From: Pogostemon cablin
Taxonomy: Eukaryota; Streptophyta; Magnoliopsida; Lamiales; Lamiaceae
Assembly: GCA_023678885.1 (NCBI GenBank)
Contig: CM042983.1
Span: forward strand, 22,612,279 to 22,676,278
DNA length: 64,000 nt
Direction of reading: 5' to 3'
Shown: piece by piece, positions 33,036-44,181 of the stretch
Position numbering within the stretch: position 1 is the first letter of the stretch
Layout of the letters: each line of letters opens with the position of its first letter
Translations under genes and position numbers: made by a program
Notes under the pieces: generated by a model
Databases searched by the model: none
Told to the model about the DNA's origin: nothing
The model's input: only the letters and a program-made list of their open reading frames with translations

Positions 33036-35390
33036 TTACTGTTTGAGTGTGAAATTAACTGAAAGTAATAAGGTGGAAACAATCATGGAAAGTGAATTCG
33101 TTGATTTACATTAGTACTAATATTTACTCCACAAAAGAGCCATCCTCTGTAGAATTTTTTTTACTCCACTCCCACAGTTTTACTATTTCACGTTGTTTAG
33201 AAAAATGGTATTTTAAAATAATAAATAATATATAAAGTAAGTTGTACTATGTGTTAAAAAGTTATAACAAAAAAAGATGAAAAGCTGGGTGGGGGATGGA
33301 TATAGTTCTAAAAATCACTCTTTCTATTTTCATTATTGATTGTGTTCATACACAATTTTGTCATTAATTGTGGTCACACAAAAATCACAAGGATTTATCA
33401 CTGATTATGTTGGTCACACATAATTTTGTTACTAATTGTGTAGATTTATCACTGATTCCTTTAGGTCAAAAATCATCAATTTACCATATTTGATCCTCTA
33501 CACATGTGAAACTAATTTTGCTTTAATTATTATTTAAGTTGTACTTGCAACCGTCATACTTGAATGAACAAAAAACATAACCTATAACAATATGGTAAGT
33601 GTTTTACTGGAAATACCTATGCTACGTAGCATCAAATTCAAATTAATGAATTCAACCTTGATGTGGCACATTCCATCATCTTAACATTACGATCAGATAG
33701 TGTCACTCTGGTGTATCTTATGAATAATTTATCTTTTATAGTTTATAGTGTACGTTGTAGTGTGTAGGCAAACGTTTGTCGCCCTGTTAAATTTTGAACT
33801 TGACCTAAAAGCTAGCCACTATTTAAGGAGGGTATTTCACTAACTGCTCTTACAGTGGTGAATTGTTATCACTCTTGCTGTTTTGATTGGCTTCAACCAT
33901 CTTTTATACTAAACCTATTATATTTCTTAGATAGAGCCTAACTCCATTTAGATATGTTAAACCTTCTCAAGAAAAATAATTTAATCTTTCTTGGCAGATT
34001 TACTTTTACATAACGTACAAATGTGCATATTATAAACATGTTCTTATTTATTACCTGTCCATTGCAAAATCCTCATGCCTTAATTTTTTTTTTTAAGTTG
34101 CTGCAGTTATCACTAAAATACGAAGCTTATATACATATAAAAAAGGCAAGTATTTCATTTGTAATTACTCGTAATTTAGTTCCTTTGTTTTTACACACCT
34201 TTACAATTTCTCTGCAAGATAATCATTTCTTGCAGTTATATTTTTACATTTTGTATTTTCTAAGCTCCTTTTATTAATAATAACGCCAAGAAAAGAAAAG
34301 CTAGCTAACACTTGCAAAAGAAAATATGATATGCTGGTGTTATGTTGACAGAAAGTTCTAACTATAGCTAGCAGAATTTTCTTATTCATTCCATACTCAA
34401 AACAAAAAAGTGCTTTAAGAATAAATTGAAAAACACAAAAATATTTTTTATTGAAACCCCAGAGATAAATCTCTTTTTAGTTTATTTGTTGTTGATGTGT
34501 TAATATCTTAAATTTGGTAGGACATGCAAAAAGTGTTTTAATTCATCATCCCGGTGTGATGGGATGGAAGGAAGGTCTTTAATACTCCATTACACTTTTG
34601 TTCTCTTCCTTCTATACTTGAGCCGGCGATTGAGCTGTTTATATTATTGTCATTTATTCTCCACTGCCCATTTCTACTCTTTGTTGACCGGTCTAATTTT
34701 GGCCTTCTCAATTTCAGGACACAACTACAGCTATGTTTCCGCCATCTGCCTCAAATCAAACAGGTTCTGCTACCTCTGCAACTTTACTAATACTAGAGTA
34801 CAAAATAATTCGTTAGCATCCGACTTTCCATGTGATTTGTGTATATGAAGTTGATATTGGTGCGTGCTTTAAATTACCCATTCATGAACTTTCATTAATT
34901 GCTATACTGGTATAATAGCTCTATGGGGGCATCAAGTCTTCCTCGATTCTGAGAAATAGAAATATAGATGCTAATTCTATTTCATCTGCTGAACACATAT
35001 ATAGAAAATATAGAAAATATTTTAGATTTTATATCATATTTTAATTTTTAATTATTTAAGTAAGTACAATCATTTTTTCATCTTTAATTTTAGCTCTATG
35101 GTTGCATCAAGTTTGCCTCAATTCTGAGAAATAGAAATATAGATGCTAATTCAAGAATGAAAATTAACGAGTCAAATGCTTACTCTCTTTAGGGAATCTA
35201 AAATATTTTCTGCTATTTGAATTTGTAAGCATCAGTTCTTTCTCAATTTTCCCATTTGGAGGAAGCCACAATAATATGTTATTCAATCTTGCTTTGTTTG
35301 GCTACTTCTCTAAGATTCAAGACCTGTAGCAATTGAGTTGGGCTTGATCTTCGCTGCTCTACACTTGGGTTACTACTGAGCAAGTCTACC

Positions 35391-35530
35391 TACCTTCCTA
35401 TAAATTACTACTGATTATTCATTTCTACATTCGAAGAATTGTTCATTTTCAACTTGCCACTACATTCCTGTAAATTACTACTGATATTCATTTCTACATC
35501 TGAAGAATTGTTCTTTTTCAACTTGCCACT
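35391..35530. repeat. 70 bp tandem duplication
   Basis: Units 35391-35460 and 35461-35530, both with TAAATTACTACTGAT, CATTTCTACAT, GAAGAATTGTTC and TTTCAACTTGCCACT in the same order. Confidence 0.85.
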
Positions 35531-35782
35531 TCGTGAAATGTTGGAAAGCACTCCTATTATAATTTACCTGATGTTTACTCCTATATACTAAGCAGCATTG
35601 TCCAATACCAGGAGGAAAAGGAAAATTACCTGAGTTGCAAGTTCACACAACATTCACAAGAGGAACAAAAGCATAAAGATGCTTTAAAATTTATCTACCT
35701 TATATGCAATGGCATAAAAAATTATTATATATATTGGGAATAAGAGTATCTAATAGTTATAAAATTAAATAAGGTGTTTTGA

Positions 35783-35835
35783 AATAATAATAATAATAAT
35801 GATAATAATAATAATAATAAATAAATAAATAAAAA
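35783..35835. repeat. (AAT)n / (AAAT)n microsatellite
   Basis: AATAATAAT run with one GAT interruption passing into AAATAAATAAAT. Confidence 0.95.
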
Positions 35836-37703
35836 TTTTGTCCCTTTTAGGAATGGAACTGCTGGGAAAACCCTGCTACTGTAATATACCAATCATGCAT
35901 ACAAAATGAATCGAAGATCATGAGGCAGTATGTAAATGGGAGGCTGAAACTCATAAGTAAGAGCCAATGCAGGTCAGTGGGAGCAAAAGACCCTGAAATT
36001 CCAGACGCAATCAAATAAGGCCAGCACTAAGGCCATAGAACATATGCAAAAGGTGATTGCAGCTAGAGAGAGGCAATAATGTATCGAGAGGAGCTTATAG
36101 GTGGGGGAGTCATTTTGGACCCGATGGTTTAGCCAACATTTTGTACAGAGGCTATAGAATCGGTAGTTGGAGGGGAATTAGTTTATAATATGGTAGCACC
36201 ACCCAACTACCTCAATGATCAGGGAAATCAGGGGACTACTACAGCGGAGAGGGCATAATTTGAAGAAAACACTTATCTGAATCATAAAAGGTTTCATGCA
36301 CTATTTTCTACTAGCTGAGGATGCTGGCGAATGGTGGGACTCACACGAGCGCACCATGAACAAAGAAGTGAGGACAAGCTCTAACTTATAACGGTTTCAA
36401 GGAAATTATGATGAATCGATACTTTCCACAAGCTCTTTGCGACAAAAAAAGATATAATTCATCAACCTACGTCAAGGAACTGCTTAGATGACCGACTACA
36501 AATGCATATTCAACAACCTATCAAAGTATGCTCCACAACTTGTGGACATGGATGAGAAGAATGCTAAAATATTTAAAAGGGGACTGGGCCCTAAAAATTG
36601 GGGGAATCATCTCCGGATTGAAGTTGACTATCTTCCTAGAGGTGTTCGAGAGAGCATTGACTATCTCCATTAGTCAAGGGTTTGAATACAATAAAAAACT
36701 TGAAGAAACATCGACAAGAGGAAGTGACAATCTTATAGGAAGAATATGTCGAATTCCTCTACAAAAAAGAAATCAGTTGGTGATAACCGCAAGACCAAAT
36801 CCAGCTAGGATATTATTGTGTCTCACTTATAAGCGTATGCATCAGGGAGAATGGTAGGCGTGAAGACGTATTATGAATGCAAAAGAATCAATAACGCTGG
36901 ACTAATGGGAGAAGTCAGTCAAACTGATCGCAAAATTACTTGTGTGCGACTAGAGCAAATGTACTCTATCATAGTAGTGTTATTGACCAAGTTAATTATC
37001 GATACACGAGAGACCAAAATCTAGAGTGTATCCGGATTCATTTTTAATTATGATCTAGAGAAGTGATCACAATATTGGTTTTGAAAATTAAACTAATAAT
37101 TAAACTACCAATTATCTAAGCAAGTAGCAAATAGAAACAATTAAAAACTAAAAGCAATCAAATAGAACACAAAGTAACCAAGGTGGAAATGAAATGGATG
37201 GAGTAACAATCTAAAGAGAAGTAAGACTAACCATAATCATAATCAAAGACAACCAAGACATGTGAGATTCTAATGACAAACATCAATGATAATGGAATAG
37301 AAGCAATCACATAATTTCCCCTAATCCCTATTGCTCAGGCAATTAGGTTCTCAACACATCACAAGTTTCAAGCACATAAGATTGTAATTCACTATCAATT
37401 CCCTTAAAATGTACTATGATTATTAAATTAGTTCTTCTCACTTAACTAACAATCAAATATGATCAATCAATTAATTCTCTCATGAATGTTCTAAGCATAC
37501 AAAGGTGTTGCCACACACTTCACATACTAACATACATAATCCATATTATAACATGATTCAATCAAAACCCTAAGTATAATATTGGAATGGACATCCTAAC
37601 ATCATGAATGGATATTTAACCACACACATCATAATATGAATCAAGTAAATCATAGATCATAAGAGAAATTCCAAAATCATATCAATTAAAACCATTAAAA
37701 TTC

Positions 37704-40700
37704 TGATGAGAGTAGAAATTCATGTATTTTCGAGTCCAATTTGATACCTCTTTGAGTGCGTAATTGCTATTATTTGTAAAAATATTTATAATTTAAATTA
37801 TTATTGACTAAAATGTACTTGAGAAGTATTTTGTTTTATTTTGAAAGAAAAAATGATAAAAAAATACAAAGTTGGAATGAAGGGTAAATTTATGCAACAT
37901 GCAAGGAAATACATGACCACATTTCATAATTTTTCTATATTTCTTTGGAAGTCAAAACTAGTTGTGTAAAATATGATTGAAAAGTCACGGAAGAGAGGAA
38001 CGCGTGAACGCAAAAATCACCTCAATCGGAGTTCGGATAAAGAAGTTATGCTCAACACTGTGAGGTCGTGCAGTTGCGGATGAGATTTTTTAAACTTTTC
38101 AGATTTTGGCCCATGGCAACATTTTCATGCAATGTATACTAACATCTACAATTTTGGGCTTTTATTTTCTACTTATTGGTGGGCCCAACTTGTCAAGTGA
38201 GAATTGATTATAATAGATTAAATTTGCAAGTAATTGTGGGCCACACATAAAATGAGTGTTATTTTCAATTGCCAAAATCTGTAGTGAGGAAATGAGTGCA
38301 AATTTAATGGGTGGGCCATGTTGATACGTGGACAAGAAATTGAGTGGGAGTTATAACTGATGGCGTTCGATCGTTTGGTTAACGTAAACCGTTAGTATTC
38401 CATACGTTTCAAAATCAGCGGAAGCAAAAAAATACAGAAACGTATTACCTTTCACCAGGGTATGTTGAAGAAGAAAGATTCTCGCCGGCAGCCTGCGCAG
38501 CCTTACCATTTTGGGCATAACTCTCTCATCTTATCTTCGATTTTAGTGATCTATGTGCTAAAACGATGCTCTCTTCAGTAGCTTTCCAACAGTGTATCAT
38601 ACGTTCAGTTTGAAGTTCCACAAATTTTAGAAAATTATGGAAATTGACAAATAATACCAGCAAACAACCTTCCGATCTTCTACTGTATTCCCAAGTCCAA
38701 TCTCAACGTCGTGTGGGCGACGATCTTCGAGATCTTCTCAATCTGCTATTTCCTCACCCTCCTCACAGTGTTAGGCATAAATTACTTTTCAGTTAGGATT
38801 TTTGGACAGCTGAGATGACTTATATTTGGGCTACAGTAGGGACCAGGAGGAGAAATTAGAGTTGGGCCTCCATTAGGCTTAAGTATCCAAGCTTAGCCCA
38901 AAGCTTATACTTAAGTCCAATAATAATAATAATATATACCACTAAAATATTATTACTGCACTACCGTTCTAATCCCATAATTACGTTATGGGCTCTTTCT
39001 TATTATGTGTCCGATAGTCTCCTAATGTTTAAGATATGTAATGTCCATTAATTAATTAAGTTACTGACAACTCCAATAATTAATATCTCATCCGAGAGTA
39101 GTACCACTCAATCTCATTATCATGCCAGAATAAATCCACCTGCAAGGTTTACATGATAATCCTTATGAGCTCCTCAAGGGGACATCATCAACCTATATTG
39201 GACACAGATTTCTTCTACAATCAACAGCACACCATAGAGACAACACTATTTTCTAACTCACCGAGTTTATTGATTTAATTACATGTAAATCTCACCCATT
39301 GATGAATCAAAGAAATACATACTGCCTTATGTGTCGAGGTTATTGTATAGGGATTAAGAGCATGAACATCCATAATAATAAAGATCAAGTTCTCCTATAA
39401 GTCAATATAAGTCGAACAATCTCAAGCGGTCCTGCTCAATACACACAAAGTGCACTAATGAGATTCTATAGTCAAGATAAACTAATACCAAATCACACTA
39501 CAACCATCCCGATAGATAGTCCCCGTATATCTCGATTGTGAGCATCTATTTAAACTTTATAAGGGAAACCGATAATATGATTTTCCACATGTTGTCGCAC
39601 AACATATTATCTACAGTATAAAGTAAGTAGACTATTGCATTGTACATATAAATAAATTAAAAGACGCAATCATTTGATCATATGATTCTCAGTCCCAGGT
39701 ACTAGACCAACCAATTCTCCTATCTACCAATTATAAAAGACACCCCATGTCCGCAAGCAGAAGGGCGTAAGAATTCTTCCATCTCTACCTTCACGCCGCA
39801 CCACCTCTTCCACCCTTCATCCATCTTTCATCCACCACCGGAGATGGAGATCCCGATGAAGATCGTGATTGAAAAGATGGAGTCCTCCAAAAGTGTTTTT
39901 TATTTTTCAATTATTTATCTTTGTTATTTTAGCACAATGATTAGGGTTATTTATATCTTTGTGATTTGCCCTCATAAATCCATGGGCTAAGTTCTTTGTT
40001 GGTAATGTTAGGGTTTTAGACAGTTTTGACCATGTGATTTGATTGCCCTAGTCTTGAATTTTATTACACTACAGAATGTTTATTTCCTTATTGAAGAGGA
40101 TATTTTGAGACTTCATATTATTGTGTTTTTTAGTTTTGATTTCTTTAATTATTCTTGACGGTGTCACTGATTGATAGTTAATATGATTCTTTATTTCTGC
40201 ATAATAATTGTTGTTTCCTGTGGCAGTTTTAGGACATTGGCCTATAATTCCTAAGAGAGTTAGAAAATCAATTTGGAATATTAATTACTTGGTAAAACAT
40301 CATTATTAGGTAATTGGTAAGGAGACAAAAGGGATTAATAATTTAGTACCTAGAAAGGGAAGTCTAATACTCTAGCCTTTAATGGAATTAAGCATGAAGT
40401 ACTTATAAAGGGAGTGAGAGTTAATTCCTTATCGATCCTAGGATTTGCAGCTCATTATAAGTATTAGATATTACCTGATCAAGGAGGTTTAACTAGGCTT
40501 AGTGATCCTCTTATAAATATCTGTAGGTAATTAATTTGGGTCTAGATAAATCAGTCATATAGTTAAGCTGTTTGCCAGAGCAATACCAATTCTCCATTCT
40601 TGAATTCTAAACAGTTTCTCTTGTGTGAATTATTTTCTTTGCAAATTAGTTTACTTATTAAATTTTACTTTTTATTAGTTAATCAATTATCCTTCCAAAA

Positions 40701-40840
40701 ATCCCAGATATGTCTTACATTTGAATTATCATATAGAATTGCTTATTAAATTTATAACTATTTCATGGAAACAATATTCACTTGGTCACACGCACTGCAA
40801 TTGATCCCTTACACTTGAGGGTGAAAGAAAATAGCGATCA
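37704..40840 (+). mobile_element. LTR3: E2-like solo LTR (TSD aattc), interrupted
   Basis: TGATGAGAGTAG...AATAGCGATCA bounded by perfect aattc (37699-37703, 40841-40845). Related to the E2 LTR by CAAAGTTGGAATGAAG, CACCTCAATCGGAG and the end TTGGTCACACGC...CCCTTACACTTGAGG. Carries a foreign block at about 38350-39725 just upstream of its TATA (ATTATAAAAGACACC). The palindrome array of E2 is almost absent here: only CGTGCAG-type remnants. Confidence 0.88.
38350..39725 (-). mobile_element. copia-LTR-like insertion inside LTR3 (borders uncertain)
   Basis: About 1.37 kb with no match to E2 LTRs. It interrupts LTR3 between GTGGGAGTTATA and TTATAAAAGACACC, so ttata is present on both sides. Candidate TG...CA ends are TGATGGCG and CTACCA but their flanks do not match. 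General composition (CATTATCATGCC..., AGCGGAAG near one end) resembles the copia LTR/UTR region at 58439-59700. Orientation is inferred from that resemblance only. Confidence 0.35.
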
Positions 40841-41279
40841 AATTCCAACAAGTCTAGAAATCCTCAATTCATCATTTGGCTAGCCTCACAAGAGGATTAG
40901 CCAACAAACATCATCATGCTTACATGAATCCATTGTTGCTAATAAACCAAAGAAATTACAAATTAAAGGCAAAATTGCTTCCATAATTAAATTGGGGGAG
41001 AATCCTTTCTTCAAGATGCAAATCCACCTCTTCAAGCCTCAATTCTCCTTAGAAATGAAATGGGTAGATGGATGATGGAAAGATCTATGGATGATGGCGA
41101 GAAATTGGATGGAATTTGGATAAAAAAATAGATAGAAGATGAAAGTGTGCGTGAAAACGGTGTGAATTGTGTGTAGAAACTGCCCAGAATGAATTCTCTC
41201 GTAATATTCACGCAAATGATGTATTTATAGACCTAGAACCTTCTAGAATAACTATTGATTAAAATTCCAACTTTGTACC

Positions 41280-41500
41280 AAACTCGGCTAGAGCTCTGCA
41301 GCTCGACTCGAGTCGATGCTCATTTCTCGACAGTCTTGCGGCTTTGACAGGGCTCGACTTGAGCTCAGAAGCTCGACGAACAGTGGAGGTCGAGTACATA
41401 TTTCTAATGTGTACAGTTGACTTCTGAGCTCGACTGTGCCGGCTCGACATGGGTTCCAAGCACGAGCTCGACTTGAGTTCTGACATCGAGTCGAGTTATG
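41280..41500. repeat. CTCGACTCGAG palindrome array in LTR4
   Basis: Self-complementary half-sites GCTCGACTCGAGTCGA, GCTCGACTTGAGCTC, GAGCTCGACTGTG, GAGCTCGACTTGAG, ATCGAGTCGAGTT. Placed upstream of the LTR4 TATA as in E1 and E2, but with a third, different palindrome. Confidence 0.8.
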
Positions 41501-42075
41501 TCGTCTCTAGCCCATTTCTTCTTGTTTCGACTCCCAACTCTATTTTTCACCTGTTTCACATACAATTAAGCTCATTTTCACACATTTATCAATTTATATC
41601 GCAAATCTCTATATGAACATAAAACACCACCAAGAGCTACACAAAACGGATAAAATAATACGAAAATACACATAAAAAGATACTAAAATTTAGGTGAAAA
41701 TATCTACGATCACAAACGCCTATGCCTATACCAGCATGAAAACCACCATAGGGGAACAATGTTACACCAAAACTACTAAAAGGAAATATTCGTTCGCTAA
41801 ATTTTAAAGGAAAGGCACAAGTAAAATGCAGTTGTTGAAGCAGAAAATTCAGAGGAACATGAAACAATGATAGATATGTTAATAGTATCTAACGTACCAG
41901 GTAATGTTTTATTCGATATGAGTGCATCACATTCCTTTATATCTAAAAAGGTTTATGAAAGAACTAGGAATCGAAGGCAACATAGAAGTAACAATGGATT
42001 TGGATGTTGCTTCTAAAGAAATTATATGAGTGAACATTATGTTGAAAGACATTAAATTAGAAATGAGATCTCCAT

Positions 42076-43158
42076 GATCCTCACTTGTCATATGTTCAAA
42101 TTTTAATTCCACCAATCTACAGCGACCACCAATTCCTCCATTGCCTTAATCAGCTGCCAACACAATCTTCAATTGTACCACACAATCTAAATAAAAAATT
42201 CACCTCACCCAATTTTAATCGATATGTGAGAGAAAACCATGATTTCTCTGAATATGTGAATGAGAAACGAGAGAGAGAGAGTATGATGTATAGAGAAACG
42301 AGAAAAGGGTATAATGGAGAGAGAGAGCGTGCAAAGAGAGAACATGTGAGAGGGAGATACTAAGGTTATCTGGTCAATTTTGCCACATATATGTAACCCA
42401 TGTTTTAAATATGAGTTGTTATTAACATACAACTTGTTATACATTATAAGGACTCTTCTTAAATTATCTCTATTTAATTATTATTATTTCTTTATTTTCT
42501 AATCTCTTATCTTTACATAAATTAACACCCACCCCATTCTAAAAATATTCAAATTTTTTATACACGTAAATTAAGAAAGTATTTTTAGAGTATTTTTATA
42601 TTTTTAGTAATAATAAATAAATAATAAAATATGTTAGGTTTGTTATAGATGGATGATATTTTTATAAATAATGAATATAGGGGTTAGTTATTTTGACTTT
42701 TTTACCATTTTAAGAAATGCAAAATTTTTATGGGACGGATTAAAATAAAAATGTAAAAACCTTTATGAGACGATTGAAGAACATTCTTATACATTTATGA
42801 CAAAGACTTTTGTGAGACCGTCTTATGTACGTTAGATGGATAAAAAGTAATAACTTTTATAATGAAAAGTGATGATACTATTTTATGAACAATTTATAGT
42901 ATAAATGAAATGTGATAACACTTTATGACAAAAATGATAACTAATTACTAAAAAGTGATAGTTTTTATAATAAAAAAGTGATAATGCTATTTTTTTTAAC
43001 CATTTTTGTTACTAAAACGATAACATTTTATAAAGAAAATGATAATTAATTATAAAAATATAAAATGATTCCACCATAAAACAATTTCATACCAGACTTA
43101 CCAACATTTAGTTAACATAAAATTAAAATAATATCAAAACACAAAACAAAGTTATTAT
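42076..43158. other. intergenic, purine-rich tract and dispersed repeat
   Basis: No supported gene. 42260-42360 is GAGAGAGA-rich. About 42785-43000 is a dispersed repeat (GTGAGACCGTCTTATG, AAAGTGATAACTAATTAC, GAACAATTTATAGTATAAAT) that recurs at 46845-47055 and, inverted, at 49660-49830. Confidence 0.65.
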
Positions 43159-43167
43159 ATATCACAA

Positions 43168-43916
43168 GGGGACGCTATTTATACCCGAAATTACGAAACG
43201 TACCCAAAAAATATTCAATAAGATATAATTACCTTTATAAAATCTATATTTGTTCGATTGCAACAACCAAACAAAACGAAGAATTCATATATTTTAAGTG
43301 TTCGGTTGTTGCAACCGAACAGTCATTTATCTGTTCGGTTGGTTGCAACCGAACAGAACAAAGAATTCATATATTTTATCTGTTTGGTTGCAACAACCGA
43401 ACATAACAAGATTTAAGTTTTTTTTTTATTTATATCTACATTATCGAATAGATATGATAACAGATAAATTACATGGATATCAATCAAGATGGTAATTCTC
43501 TTCTAGTAAAAGTGAACAAGTTTTTTGTTGATTCTATTAACAGGACCGTGGTAGTGGTTATGATATAGACGAATTTATAACCACTACCATTGCCACTTCC
43601 ATTGATAGTTACAATATAAACTTACTCACTTACTTACTTTCACTAGGAGAGTAATCATATCTTTGCTTAAAGATCGATGATATCATGAAATTTATCTAAG
43701 TCATTAATTTTGTTTTGTTCGGTAGTTGTAACAGAACAGATAAAATAAATGAATTCTTTATTTTGTTCGGTTGTTGCTACCGAACAGAATAGATGAATTA
43801 TTTGTTCTGTTTGGTTGTTGTAACCGAACATATATAAGTTTTATAAGGACAATTATGTCTTATTGAATATTTTTGTGGTGCGTTTACTAATTTTTGGGAT
43901 GCAAATAGCTGCGCCC
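43168..43916. mobile_element. Mutator-like MITE with long TIRs and GTTCGGTTG palindromes
   Basis: 749 bp. The left end GGGGACGCTATTTATACCC and the complement of the right end (GGGCGCAGCTATTTGCAT) continue to match over roughly 120 bp, including CAATAAGATATAATTACC / CAATAAGACATAATTGTCC. Flanked by 9 bp duplications atatcacaa (43159-43167) and atattacaa (43917-43925), 8 of 9 identical, the Mutator-superfamily length. Subterminal palindromes of the form TGTTCGGTTG...CAACCGAACA occur repeatedly at both ends. No transposase. Confidence 0.8.
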
Positions 43917-43925
43917 ATATTACAA

Positions 43926-44181
43926 TTGAATTAATTTTCAAAACTAAAAAACCAATTTGGGGAAATGCAACCATATTCTCACGTTCTATTTTTAACGGAG
44001 TAACGACGAGTGCACAAACAGGGGACAATCTCATTATTTAACGCCCAAAAATCCAGTTTCTGTTCACCTGAATCTGAGTGATCTCACTGCGAATCAATGT
44101 AATTTTTCCACAAATGTGCCGCAGAAATTGCTAAATTGAGATCCACGCAACAAAGAAATCGAGGGAAAAGAGAGGAAAAAA
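43926..44181 (+). promoter_or_regulatory. promoter and 5' leader of the membrane-protein gene
   Basis: 256 bp between the MITE and the first ATG of the 44182 gene. No clear TATA box. Transcription start is probably about 44000-44100, with a purine-rich leader (GAGGGAAAAGAGAGGAAAAA) right before the ATG. The MITE is therefore very close to the promoter. Confidence 0.4.

Larger units (their letters stand above)
33036..36280. other. intergenic, no gene; local duplications
   Basis: About 3.2 kb with no supported gene. 33340-33470 has degenerate repeats of AATTTTGTTACTAATTGTG and CACAAATTTATCACTGAT type. 34918-34980 is duplicated at 35093-35150 (AGCTCTATG...GAAATAGAAATATAGATGC). See also 35391-35530 and the 35783 microsatellite. 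Confidence 0.6.
36925..41712 (-). mobile_element. LTR4: Athila-type solo LTR (TSD caaac), interrupted
   Basis: Plus-strand ends TGATCGCAAAATTACTTG and AATATCTACGATCA give TG...CA borders with 6 bp inverted ends TGATCG/CGATCA, flanked by perfect caaac (36920-36924 and 41713-41717). Own length is about 1.65 kb once the inner LTR (37704-40840) and its TSD copy are removed. Minus-strand TATA (CTATAAATAC) near 41220-41230, with a palindrome array (41280-41500) directly upstream of it. Sits inside the gypsy gag-protease relic. Confidence 0.88.
36285..42075 (+). pseudogene. Ty3/gypsy gag-protease relic, split by nested LTRs
   Basis: Left part (36285-36924): gag core FMHYFLLAEDAGEWWDSHER, NLRQGTA, FNNLSKYAPQLVDMDEKNAK, IFKRGLGPK, then a degenerate zinc-knuckle start (TYYECKRI). 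Right part (41718 to about 42075): VEAENSEEHETMIDMLIVSN then VLFDMSASHSFISKKVY, matching the gypsy protease site VLFDSGATHSFIS with two catalytic-loop changes. Several stops and shifts. The two parts become contiguous when the solo LTR 36925-41712 and one caaac copy are removed. Different from the Athila group (motif style is of the chromovirus/Tekay-like or Retand kind). No RT or LTRs of its own recognised nearby. Confidence 0.75.

Noticed and set aside
38350..39725. Definite copia solo LTR with TSD
   Set aside because: Candidate TG...CA ends do not have matching flanks and the ttata match does not sit at those ends; kept only as a low-confidence feature.
42085..42444. ORFs with RERERERE-like composition
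   Set aside because: Produced by the GAGAGA-rich tract; no support as genes.
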